DNA from: Rhodovulum sp. PH10
Lineage (GTDB): Bacteria > Pseudomonadota > Alphaproteobacteria > Rhizobiales > Xanthobacteraceae
DNA: 49,688 bases
Reading direction: 5' to 3'
Assembly: GCF_000293785.1 (NCBI RefSeq)
Contig: NZ_AKZI01000035.1
Coordinates: forward strand, 1 to 49,688
Part shown: positions 41,678 to 49,249 of the stretch, in pieces
Position numbering within the stretch: the stretch's first letter is position 1
Layout of the letters: every line of letters begins with the position of its first letter
Notes under the pieces: model-generated
What the model saw: the letters and a program-made list of their open reading frames with translations, nothing else
Told to the model about the DNA's origin: nothing
Database searches by the model: none
Translations under genes and position numbers: made by a program

Positions 41678-42676
41678 ATGGCGGTGCAGACCTCTCCCGG
41701 CGGCATGCGGGCGTGGCGCTCGCTCGCCTTCGGCCGCGACGGGCTCGAGGTCGCGGAGATCCCGCGGCCGGCACCGGGACCCGGCGAGATGCTGGTGCGG
41801 GTCGAGGCGGCGGCGCTGAACTTCGCCGATCTCCTGATGCTCGACGACCGCTATCAGGTGCGCCCCGAGCGGCCCTTTACGCCCGGCCAAGAGCTCGCCG
41901 GCACGGTGATCGAGGCGGGCGCGGATGCGCCGTTCTCGGCCGGCACGCGGATCGCCGGCAAGGCGGAGACCGGCGGGTTCGCCGACTACGCCCTCGTGCG
42001 CGGTGACCATGCGCTCGCGGTGCCGCAGGATTTTGCCGCGGAAACCGCCGCGGCGCTGCCGGTCGCCTACACGACGGCGCTGGTGGCGCTCACCGAGAGC
42101 ACCGTGGTGAAGCCCGGCGAGCGGGTTCTCGTGCTGGCGGCGGCCGGCGGGGTGGGGCTCGCCTGCGTGGAGGTGGCAAAGCATCTCGGGGCGGAGGTGA
42201 TCGCCGCTGCCGGCGGCGCCGACAAATGCGCGCTCGCCCGTCGGCACGGCGCGGATGCGACCGTCGATTATCGCCACGGCAGCTTGGTCGAGCAGGTCAA
42301 GACGCTGACCAAAGGTCGGGGAGTGGACGTGGTGGTCGATTCGCTCGGCGGCGAGGCGACCCGCGACGCGCTGCGCCTGCTCGCCTGGGGCGGGCGGCTT
42401 CTGGTCACCGGCTTCTCCGGCGGGGCGATCCCGCAAATCCCGGCCAACAAGCTTTTGCTGAAACGCTTGTCGGCGATCGGCGTCTATTTCCACCCCGAGC
42501 ACGACGCGGCGATGCTGGTGCGGATCGGCCAAAAACTGTCGGAGATGGCGGCGGCCGGGGCGATCACCCCGCATGTCGGCGCCGTCTACGCCTTCGACGA
42601 GCTGCCACGCGCACTCGCCGCGCTCGCCGAGCGGGCCACCACCGGCAAGGTGATCTTGCGGGTGGCCGAGGAGTGA
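41678..42676 (+). CDS. NADPH:quinone oxidoreductase family zinc-independent alcohol dehydrogenase
   Basis: A 332-residue MDR-family protein. The N-terminal domain has GPGEMLVRVEAAALNFADLLMLDDRYQ and PGQELAGTVIEAG; the Rossmann fold nucleotide loop is LAAAGGVGLACVEVAKHLGA, followed by VVVDSLGGEATRDAL and GGRLLVTGFSGG. Zinc-binding cysteines are absent, as in quinone oxidoreductases. It uses NADPH to reduce quinones or enoyl compounds. The ATG at 41678 has a GGGGGGACGG ribosome site; an in-frame ATG at 41660 lies upstream of it. Divergent from dcm across about 180 bases. Confidence 0.92.
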   Translation: MAVQTSPGGMRAWRSLAFGRDGLEVAEIPRPAPGPGEMLVRVEAAALNFADLLMLDDRYQVRPERPFTPGQELAGTVIEAGADAPFSAGTRIAGKAETGGFADYALVRGDHALAVPQDFAAETAAALPVAYTTALVALTESTVVKPGERVLVLAAAGGVGLACVEVAKHLGAEVIAAAGGADKCALARRHGADATVDYRHGSLVEQVKTLTKGRGVDVVVDSLGGEATRDALRLLAWGGRLLVTGFSGGAIPQIPANKLLLKRLSAIGVYFHPEHDAAMLVRIGQKLSEMAAAGAITPHVGAVYAFDELPRALAALAERATTGKVILRVAEE

Positions 42677-42778
42677 GGGCGAGGGGAATCGGGCCGCGCG
42701 AGGCGCTGGCGTGCCAAGGCTAAAATTCCTATAGTGTGGCCGATGCCTCCCCGGGCCTCGATTCTCACCGGAGGTTTC

Positions 42779-43408
42779 ATGCTGACGCATGCGCAAATCT
42801 GGACGGCGCTCGACCGCCTGGCGGCGCGTGCCGGCCTGTCGGCCTCCGGGCTCGCCAAGCGGGCCGGGCTCGACCCGACCACCTTCAACAAGTCGAAGCG
42901 CATCACCCCGGACGGGCGGGCGCGCTGGCCCTCGACCGAGTCGGTGGCGAAATCGCTGGCGGCGACCGGCACGCCGATCGAGGACTTCGTCAAGCTGATC
43001 ACCGACGGCGGCGCGCCGGCCGAGCAGGCGGTGCCGCTGATCGGCCTCGCCGAGGCGGGATCGGGCGGCTATTTCGACGACGGCGGCTTCCCGGTCGGCA
43101 AGGGCTGGGACGAGATCGCCTTTCCGGCGGTCGAGGACGAGCACGCCTATGCGCTGGAAATCTCCGGCGATTCCATGCAGCCCGCCTATCGCGACGGCAC
43201 CGTGATCATCGTCTCGCCCTCGGCGCCGATCCGGCGCGGCGACCGCGTGGTGGTGAAGACCCGCGAGGGCGAGGTGATGGCGAAGGAGCTCAAGCGGAAG
43301 ACCTCGAAGACGCTCGAGCTGCGCTCGCTCAATCCCGAGCACCAGGACCGCACGCTCGGCACCGAGGAGGTTTTGTGGGTCGCCCGGATCGTGTGGGCGA
43401 GCCAGTAG
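42779..43408 (+). CDS. LexA/CI-like repressor with S24 peptidase domain
   Basis: A 209-residue regulator. N-terminal helix-turn-helix (ARAGLSASGLAKRAGLDPTTFNKSKR) followed by an S24 domain. The self-cleavage dyad is complete: Ser132 in SGDSMQPAYRDG and Lys169 in GEVMAKELKR, spaced 37 residues as in LexA. An Ala-Gly bond in GLAEAGSGG (residues 93-94) is a candidate cleavage site. GGAGG upstream supports ATG 42779. TATAGT at 42730-42735 may be the -10 box. Chromosomal relatives of this regulator are widespread in Rhizobiales; there are no phage genes around. Target genes unknown. Confidence 0.88.
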   Translation: MLTHAQIWTALDRLAARAGLSASGLAKRAGLDPTTFNKSKRITPDGRARWPSTESVAKSLAATGTPIEDFVKLITDGGAPAEQAVPLIGLAEAGSGGYFDDGGFPVGKGWDEIAFPAVEDEHAYALEISGDSMQPAYRDGTVIIVSPSAPIRRGDRVVVKTREGEVMAKELKRKTSKTLELRSLNPEHQDRTLGTEEVLWVARIVWASQ

Positions 43409-43876
43409 GCGGCGCGCCGCCGTCGCGGGTGCGCTCGAGGCGCATCGACGGCTCTCGGGCGCGGCGTCGTGCTCACCTCACTGGCGGGGCGTCGTCGGCG
43501 GGTCGTCGTCGGCAAACCGTCACGAAAGCCGGCTAGTCTCTTCATGTCGGCCCGCGGTGCTCGGTCCGGGCGGGGGGTTGGCAAGAGCGTTTGCGTCCCC
43601 ATATCCCGTATCGAGCGGCCTGTGCCGCACCCCTCTCACGCGCCGCCTGACCGCGGATGTACCGGCAGGTTCGCGCCGTGAGACGGGGACGCGGCGGGTC
43701 GCCGTCTTTCTTTTTCCGCCGAAAACACGCTGTTCCGCTGAAAAGTCGTTCGAGGAGGCGCCGACCGTTCCGGGCGTCGTCCGCGCCGGCTCGGGCATTT
43801 TCATGCCGGCTCGCACCACGACCGGCAGAGGAGACCCGCGGGTAAACAGGCCCACGCCCGAGCGGTCGCTTGCCGG
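43409..43876. other. Intergenic region before the tRNA
   Basis: 468 bases between the S24 regulator and the 3' end of the convergent tRNA. No credible gene: the open frames have no ribosome site or recognisable product. No T-tract terminator for either side was recognised. Confidence 0.5.
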
Positions 43877-43955
43877 TGGAGGCCCAGCCTGGACTCGAAC
43901 CAGGATTTGAAGGGCTTTGCGGGCACCTTCCGCGTCACCATTCCGCCACCGGGCC
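43877..43955 (-). tRNA. Unusual tRNA, tRNA-Cys(GCA)-like, with enlarged anticodon arm
   Basis: A 79-base cloverleaf with encoded CCA. On the minus strand: acceptor GGCCCGG pairs with CTGGGCC (one G-T); linker TG; D arm GCG-GAATGGTGA-CGC; G26; anticodon stem GAAGG/CCTTC; variable AAAT; T arm CCTGG-TTCGAGT-CCAGG; discriminator T73; CCA. The anticodon loop is TGCCCGCAAAGC, 12 bases instead of 7. It can be folded further with a bulged T and a GC/GC pair, leaving the seven-base loop CCGCAAA, which would place GCA (Cys) in the anticodon with C at position 33 instead of U. U73 and GCAAA fit cysteine identity. The amino acid is thus probable, not certain. It has its own promoter upstream. Confidence 0.75.
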
Positions 43956-43963
43956 ACGAGCGC

Positions 43964-43992
43964 ATCCTAGGAGGGGTGCCTGCGTAATGCAA
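43964..43992 (-). promoter_or_regulatory. Promoter of the unusual tRNA
   Basis: On the minus strand TTGCAT (complement of 43987-43992) and TAGGAT (complement of 43964-43969) are separated by 17 bases. Eight bases separate the -10 box from the mature tRNA 5' end, typical of a stable-RNA promoter. It shows that the tRNA gene is likely expressed. Confidence 0.75.
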
Positions 43993-44030
43993 CGTTGACA
44001 CCCCGTTAGGCTTAACGCACCGGTGCGGGC

Positions 44031-44144
44031 AAGCGGGTGCCCGGTCATCGGGCGTCGACAATGGGTGCCCGCCGATCGGGCGTCCGGCAAGAGCGCCCGG
44101 CAAGCGGGCGTCGGGCAAGAGCGCGCGGCAAGCGGGCGTCGGGC
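44031..44144. repeat. Four-copy tandem repeat of 28-29 bases
   Basis: Units at 44031-44059, 44060-44088, 44089-44116 and 44117-44144. The last two differ by one base; all share the ending GGGCGTC followed by C or G. It lies between the tRNA promoter and the coiled-coil gene. Confidence 0.8.
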
Positions 44145-44290
44145 TTGCGCTTCGCCCGACCCGCAGGGGCTCCGTGGCGGACTTCGGCGTGACGGCTGTT
44201 CGCGACGGACCGCGGCGATATCTCCTCGGACAAATCCTGCCCGAACCGGCGACGGTTCCGGGTCGAAGTGCTCGGAAGAGGCGACTGTCG

Positions 44291-45523
44291 CTACTGCGCC
44301 GCCGCCGGCGTCGGACCCGCCGCCACCCGTGCCTGCAGCGCCCGGATGCGGGCGACCAGGTCGCCCTGCGGCGCGCCGTTCGCGGTATTCGTGCCGGCGG
44401 CACCCGTGCCAGCGGCATTCGTGCCCGCGGACCCGGCCGGGGCGGGGGCGTCGCCCGAAAGCATCGCCTCGATCGGCGACTCCGGCCCTTCCAGCGCCCG
44501 CGTCAACCGTACCACCTCGGCGGCGATGTCGTTGATCCGCTCGCGCAGCAGCGCGCTCTCCAGCCGCTCGCTCTCCCACGAGCTTTCCGCGCCGACGCGA
44601 CCGGCGGCGATCTCGGCGCGCAGCCGGGTGTTTTCCTCGCGCAAGGCGTCGATCTCGCGCGTCTCGGCGGCCCGTTCGGCCCGCGCCGCCTGCGCCCGAT
44701 CGGCCAGCTCGCGGGCCCGCCGGGCCTCGTGCTCGCGTTCGACCAGCAGGCGTCCCTGCTCGGTCAGCCGCTCCTCCAGCTCGCGCACCCGCGCGCCGAG
44801 CCCCTCGGCCTCGGCGGCCTGCGCCGCGAGCTGCCGCTCGAGCTCGGCCCGGCGGCCGGCGATCGCCGCGCTGCGGCTCCGCTCGGCGGCCAGCTCCTCG
44901 CCGGCGGCGGCCGCCGCCTGCCGCTCCTGCTCCATCCGGGCGGCGACCTCGCGCACGTCCTTCTGGGCCTGGGCGAGCTGCGACTTCAGCGACTCGACCT
45001 GGGTGCGCAGCGTCGCGATCTCGATCCGCTGGCTGTCCGACACCGCGGTGCGCTCGTCGAGCGCCGCCACCAGCGTCGCCAGCTCGGTCTCCTTGGCGGC
45101 GAGCCGCTGCTCGACCGTCTGCGCCCGGTCGCTCTTGAGCGTGTACTCGTGCTCGGTGGTCTCCAGCTGGTCGCGCAGCGCCGCCTCACGCGCCTCGACC
45201 TGGCGGATCGTCGCCGATTTCTCCTCCAGCTCCTGCTGGAGCTTGCCGATCGCCATCGACTTCTTGCCGAGCTCGCCGAGCTGGCTCGCGGTCTTCGCCT
45301 TGAGCTGCTCGACGCTCATCTCGAGCCGGCGGGTCGACATCGCGAACTCGGCCCGCAGCTGGTCCTTCTCGGCCTGGATTTCCGCCATCGAGAACGGGGT
45401 CGCCGCCTCGAGCCGCTTCATCGTCAGCCGGACCGCGCGGTTGTGCACCAGCGGCACGAACAGCAGGTTGAACAGGCTCGCGACCAGAAAACCGATCCCG
45501 AACAGCATGATCTGCTCGACCAT
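44291..45523 (-). CDS. Membrane-anchored long coiled-coil protein
   Basis: About 410 residues. A single N-terminal membrane helix (MVEQIMLFGIGFLVASLFNL) is followed by VHNRAVRLTMKRLEAATPFS and then about 300 residues of heptad-rich coiled coil (AEIQAEKDQLRAEFAMSTRR onward), ending in a Gly/Ala/Thr-rich tail with AAGTGAAGTN-type repeats. The HNRAVRLTxRRLEAxxPxSmaEIQADKDQLRAEFAxSxRRLE block is a recurring Rhizobiales signature, seen in unnamed proteins. GGAGG eight bases upstream supports ATG 45523; the frame opens at 45559. A structural role at the inner membrane is likely; exact function unknown. Confidence 0.8.
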   Translation of the reverse strand: MVEQIMLFGIGFLVASLFNLLFVPLVHNRAVRLTMKRLEAATPFSMAEIQAEKDQLRAEFAMSTRRLEMSVEQLKAKTASQLGELGKKSMAIGKLQQELEEKSATIRQVEAREAALRDQLETTEHEYTLKSDRAQTVEQRLAAKETELATLVAALDERTAVSDSQRIEIATLRTQVESLKSQLAQAQKDVREVAARMEQERQAAAAAGEELAAERSRSAAIAGRRAELERQLAAQAAEAEGLGARVRELEERLTEQGRLLVEREHEARRARELADRAQAARAERAAETREIDALREENTRLRAEIAAGRVGAESSWESERLESALLRERINDIAAEVVRLTRALEGPESPIEAMLSGDAPAPAGSAGTNAAGTGAAGTNTANGAPQGDLVARIRALQARVAAGPTPAAAQ

Positions 45524-45730
45524 GGCGAGCGCCTCCGGCTTCGTGCGGGGCCGGGCCACCTTGCGCGGGTGTTGGCAGGTCTGCCGGCGACGGACGGATA
45601 TCGTGTCAAATGATCACCGTTCCCGGCCGGGAGCCAGTCGAAAACTCCGCCGATCACGCAACGGTGTGCCGCTCCGGCGTCGCGCCGAAGGGCGTCCGGA
45701 GGCGGAACGGGGAGGCGGAGCGCGGCCGGG

Positions 45731-46312
45731 TCAGAACGGATTCCAGGTCGATTGCGGCGTGAACTTCAGATAGCCGATGCTGGCGCCGAGCCGCAAGCCC
45801 ACGCCGGAGCGGATCGGCACCACCACGATGTTGTTGGAGGTGAGCGCCGTCATCCCCAGCCCGCCGACCAGATAGGCCGAGCCGTCGACGCCGGCGAAGC
45901 GCTGATAGATCGCCTGGGTGGAGGGCAGGTTGTAGACCAGCATCATGGTCCGCGCGCCCTCGCCGCCGATGTCCCAGCCGAACGAGGGGCCCTGCCAGTA
46001 GACCTTCAGGTCGCCGGCGTTCTTGGTGTAGAGCATGCCCTCGCCGTAGCGCAGGCCGCCGAAGATCGCGCCGCCGCCTTCCTCGCCGAGGATGTAGCCG
46101 TTCGGCAGGCCCCACTGGCTGGCCGCCCGCTCGACCAGCGTCGCGAGGCTGCGCGAGACGCCGCCGAAGAAGCGGTGGCCGGCGGCGACCACCTCCTCGG
46201 AGGAGTAGGTCGAGTGCGCCGGCGGCGGGGCGCCCTGGGCGCGTGCGGGCGCGGCGAAGGCGAGCCCCGTCAGCAGCAGCACGGCGGCGATCACACGCGA
46301 AGCTCCACCCAT
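45731..46312 (-). CDS. EipA-like periplasmic envelope protein (DUF1134)
   Basis: A 193-residue exported protein with signal peptide (VIAAVLLLTGLAFAAPARAQ). The body, with YSSEEVVAAGHRFFGGVSRSLA, NGYILGEEGGGAIFGGLRYG, GWDIGGEGARTMMLVYNLP and GVGLRLGASIGYLKFT, is DUF1134. In Brucella the DUF1134 protein EipA is a periplasmic protein needed for envelope integrity and under direct CtrA control. The ATG at 46312 is preceded by GAGGGG; the frame extends to 46591 without similarity. Divergent from the YHS gene. Confidence 0.9.
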   Translation of the reverse strand: MGGASRVIAAVLLLTGLAFAAPARAQGAPPPAHSTYSSEEVVAAGHRFFGGVSRSLATLVERAASQWGLPNGYILGEEGGGAIFGGLRYGEGMLYTKNAGDLKVYWQGPSFGWDIGGEGARTMMLVYNLPSTQAIYQRFAGVDGSAYLVGGLGMTALTSNNIVVVPIRSGVGLRLGASIGYLKFTPQSTWNPF

Positions 46313-46442
46313 CGGCACCACCCCTCGTTCCCGTTCGATCCCCACGATTCTGCGGATCGCGATAACCGGTCCGTTACGAAAACGCGTTATATCCGCGCGC
46401 GACGGCGATTCGATCCGAATCGCGATACCATCCGGCAGCACT

Positions 46443-46949
46443 ATGACCCGACCGCGGCAACTCCCGCAAACCACGCTCTTGCGCGTCGTTCTCCTCCTCG
46501 TCGGCGCGTTTCTCGCGCTCTCGGTGGGGCAGGCGGCCGATGTCGGCGCGGCGACCACCGAGCGGGTGGTGACCGACCGCTTCACCGGCATCGCGATCGA
46601 CGGCTACGACCCGGTCGCCTACTTCGTCGACAAGGCGCCGCAGCTCGGCCGGCCCGAGTTCGAGTACAGCTGGGCCGGGGTGGTGTGGCGGTTCGAGAAC
46701 GAAGGCAACCGGGCGGCGTTCGCGCAGGATCCGCGGGTCTATGCCCCGGTGTTCGGCGGCTACGACCCGGTCGGGGTGGCGCGCGGCATCTCGCGGCCGG
46801 GCAATCCGCTGGTGTTCGCCGTCTCCGAGGGCAGGCTGCTGCTGTTCTTCAGCGAGCGGGCCAAGGCGAAGTTCGCCGCCGACCCGGACGCCACCATGCG
46901 CGAGGCGCGCAGCCATTGGCCGAGCGTGCAGGCCGGGCTGATTCCCTGA
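46443..46949 (+). CDS. Exported YHS domain protein
   Basis: A 168-residue protein with an N-terminal signal or anchor (LLRVVLLLVGAFLALSVGQ) and a YHS domain: IAIDGYDPVAYFVDKAPQLG, FEYSWAGVVWRFENEGNRAAFAQDP, YAPVFGGYDPVGVARG. The YHS motif occurs in copper and metal-handling proteins, but the usual paired Cys residues are absent here. It is typical of the alphaproteobacterial 'YHS domain-containing (seleno)protein' group. Convergent with cysQ; a 13-base tandem repeat lies between. Confidence 0.87.
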   Translation: MTRPRQLPQTTLLRVVLLLVGAFLALSVGQAADVGAATTERVVTDRFTGIAIDGYDPVAYFVDKAPQLGRPEFEYSWAGVVWRFENEGNRAAFAQDPRVYAPVFGGYDPVGVARGISRPGNPLVFAVSEGRLLLFFSERAKAKFAADPDATMREARSHWPSVQAGLIP

Positions 46950-46950
46950 C

Positions 46951-47002
46951 GGCTCGTCCCGACCTCTCGTCCCGACCTCTCGTCCTGACGTATCGTTCTG
47001 AC
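46951..47002. repeat. Four-copy 13-base tandem repeat
   Basis: Units at 46951-46963, 46964-46976, 46977-46989 and 46990-47002, consensus CTCTCGTCCCGAC, with divergence rising toward the end. It begins two bases after the YHS stop, in the space between convergent genes. Confidence 0.85.
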
Positions 47003-47060
47003 GCCTCTCGCCCGCGGTCGCGCGGCGCCGCGCGGCCGCGGCATCGTCCGGCCGTCGCCG

Positions 47061-47864
47061 TCAGGCCGGCTGGCGCCCGTCCGGCGGCTCGCCCCAGGCG
47101 ACGAAGGCCGGCACCCGAAATCCCTCCTCGATCCGCCCGTAGGGCAGCGGCGATCCGTCCGGCCGCAGCACCGTGCCGCCGGCCGCCGCCAGCAGCGCGT
47201 GGCCGGCCGCGACGTCCCACTCGCAGGTCGGCGCGAGCCGCGGATAGACGTCGGCCGCCCCTTCGGCGATCAGCGCGAACTTGGCCGCCGAGCCGTAGGG
47301 GATGCGGGCCGCGACGCCGCGCGCGTCGAGGAAGCTCTTGGTCCGCTCGTCGAGGTGCGACCGGCTCACCGTCGCCACCATGCCGTCGGCCGGGCGGGGA
47401 CGGGCACGGATCGCCACCGGCTGGCCGGCCGGCTCGCCGACACGCAGCGCCAGCCGCTCGGCGCCGAGGCCGACCCGGCCGCGATAAAGGAGCCCGCGCA
47501 CCGGCAGGAAGACGAACCCGGCGACCGGCCGGTCGTTCTCCACCACCGCGACGTTGATCGTGTATTCCCCGGTGCCGCCGACGAACTCCTTGGTGCCGTC
47601 GAGCGGGTCGACCACCACATAGAGATCGCCGAGGCGGTCGGTCGCCGCGCCGCTCTCCTCCGAGACCACCGGCACGCCCGGCAGCAGCCGCTCGAGCCCC
47701 GGCAGCAGCAACGCCTCGGAGGCGAGGTCGGCCTCGGTCACCGGGCTGCCGTCCGCCTTGGTGCGCACCGCGAGCGGCGAGCACGCGACCTCCAGAACCG
47801 CACGGCCGGCCTGCGAGACGAGCGCCGTGAGGGCATCGGCGAGGCGGTGGTCGATCGGGTTCAT
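47061..47864 (-). CDS. cysQ: 3'(2'),5'-bisphosphate nucleotidase CysQ
   Basis: A 267-residue member of the inositol monophosphatase superfamily. Metal-binding motifs: VSEES (Glu), VVDPLDGTKEFVGGTGEYTINVAVVE and the C-terminal CEWDVAAGHALLAAAGG. The DGTKEF form is specific for CysQ rather than SuhB. It hydrolyses 3'-phosphoadenosine 5'-phosphate left from sulfate assimilation. The start ATG is at 47864. Stands alone, divergent from chpT across 119 bases. Confidence 0.94.
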   Translation of the reverse strand: MNPIDHRLADALTALVSQAGRAVLEVACSPLAVRTKADGSPVTEADLASEALLLPGLERLLPGVPVVSEESGAATDRLGDLYVVVDPLDGTKEFVGGTGEYTINVAVVENDRPVAGFVFLPVRGLLYRGRVGLGAERLALRVGEPAGQPVAIRARPRPADGMVATVSRSHLDERTKSFLDARGVAARIPYGSAAKFALIAEGAADVYPRLAPTCEWDVAAGHALLAAAGGTVLRPDGSPLPYGRIEEGFRVPAFVAWGEPPDGRQPA

Positions 47865-47983
47865 GACGCTGCCTGTTTCTCCTCGGTGGCCGGTTTGCGT
47901 TGGTCCGTCGCACCGGTGTATCACACGACACCTCCGTCCGGCGCGGTGCCGATTCGGGGACATCAACCGGAGGCTGCTCGTCG

Positions 47984-48667
47984 ATGTCCGGCGCCCTGAC
48001 GCTCGATTCTCTCGATCTGTCCGCCCTGCTGTGCTCGAAGGTCTGCCACGACCTGATCAGCCCGTCGGGCGCGATCGTGAACGGGCTCGAGGTGTTCGAG
48101 GACGCACGCGACGAGGAGACCAAGACGTTCGCGCTCGACCTCATCAAGAAGAGTGCCACACGGGTCTCGGCGCGTCTCCAGTTCTGCCGCCTCGCCTTCG
48201 GCGCCGCTGGCTCGGCCGGCGCGCAGATCGATCTCGGCGACGCCGAGAAGGTGGCGCGCGGCGTGCTCACCGAGGACAAGATCGAGCTCGCCTGGCGGCT
48301 GCCGCGGGTGCTGCTGCCGAAGACGCGGGTCAAGCTCCTGCTCAATCTCCTGCTGCTCGCCGGCCAGATCATTCCGCGCGGCGGCACCCTCGACGTCGAT
48401 CCGATCGGCGAGGGCGAGACCATGGGCTTCCGCATCACCGCGGTCGGCCGCGGGCTCAATGCCCGCATCCCGCAGCCGGTGCCGGCGCTGGTGGCCGGCA
48501 CGCCGGAGGACGGCGCGCTCGACGGCCATGCGATCCAGCCCTATTTCACCGGCCTGCTCGCCCGCACCTGCGGGCTCGAGGTGAGCTTCGCGCCGGACGG
48601 CGAGGCGATCGTCCTGACCGCGAGCCCGCGCGAGGCGCCCGAGACGGCCACCGCCGCCGCCGGCTGA
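47984..48667 (+). CDS. chpT: Histidine phosphotransferase ChpT
   Basis: A 227-residue DHp/ATPase-like phosphotransferase (DUF2328). The phosphorylated histidine is His22 in ALLCSKVCHDLISPSGAI. The second half is a degenerate Bergerat fold (LLLNLLLLAGQIIPRGGTL, then ALDGHAIQPYFTGLLARTCGL) that does not bind ATP. ChpT passes phosphate from CckA to CtrA and CpdR in the cell-cycle relay. GGAGG at 47969-47973 supports ATG 47984; the frame opens at 47900. The gene next to it on the strand is cheA, 582 bases downstream. Confidence 0.94.
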   Translation: MSGALTLDSLDLSALLCSKVCHDLISPSGAIVNGLEVFEDARDEETKTFALDLIKKSATRVSARLQFCRLAFGAAGSAGAQIDLGDAEKVARGVLTEDKIELAWRLPRVLLPKTRVKLLLNLLLLAGQIIPRGGTLDVDPIGEGETMGFRITAVGRGLNARIPQPVPALVAGTPEDGALDGHAIQPYFTGLLARTCGLEVSFAPDGEAIVLTASPREAPETATAAAG

Positions 48668-49249
48668 TTTTTTCTCTCCCTCCGCCTTTTTCTGCTGGTC
48701 TCGGCAGACCGGCCGGTGGCGGTTCGTCCGCCGCCGTCGGCTCCGCCCGATCGTATTCGCCGTCGGCTCGACTGAACGCGGCGAGAGAAACCGCACCCGC
48801 CGGCGGGTGTTCGCGCTGCCCGCGGCCGCCGCGGCGAGACGCCGGCTCGTAGCGGACCAATTCAGGCGCGCCCGAAAACCTCGCGACGACTTTCGCCGTG
48901 CCGTACCCGGTTGCGGAGCGGCGGGCGCCGCCGTGCGCCTCGCCGGCAGCCGGCCGGGGCGCCGGCCGGATCGCTCGCGACAGGCTTAACGGCGGGTTGA
49001 CGGCTGCCCGTTCCGCCGGCATTCGCTCGAATTTTCAACAATTCCTCGGTGACGCCACGGTGCGGTCGCCGCCCGGCGGCGGCATGCGGAAACCCGTCGG
49101 CGGCGCGCCCGGCGCGGTCCGGCCATGCGGAAAAACCCGGCCTCCGCGTTCGGGAACCATTTCCGCAACGAAACTTAAACGCTTTCCCAACAGACTGCCC
49201 GTGCTCCTGAATTACCGGGCTTTCCGTGCCCGTAACGCGAGTTTTTTCG
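48668..49249. other. Intergenic region between chpT and cheA
   Basis: 582 bases without a credible gene; minus-strand open frames here look like shadows. T-rich stretches just after the chpT stop (TTTTTTCTC near 48667 and TTTTTCTGC near 48688) lack a clear hairpin. A CtrA-like site lies at 48986-49000. The region presumably carries the cheA operon promoter. Confidence 0.5.
48986..49000. promoter_or_regulatory. CtrA-like site TTAA-N7-TTGA upstream of cheA
   Basis: TTAA at 48986-48989 and TTGA at 48997-49000, seven bases apart, one mismatch from TTAA-N7-TTAA. Located about 250 bases before the cheA start. Chemotaxis and flagellar genes are under CtrA control in many alphaproteobacteria. Confidence 0.35.

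Noticed and set aside
42779-43408. Prophage repressor
   Set aside because: The S24 repressor has no integrase, excisionase or structural genes around it, and its neighbours are housekeeping genes.
43877-43955. tRNA-Leu or tRNA-Ser
   Set aside because: The D-arm sequence resembles tRNA-Leu, but there is no long variable arm and the length is 79 with CCA. U73 and the GCAAA loop fit tRNA-Cys better.
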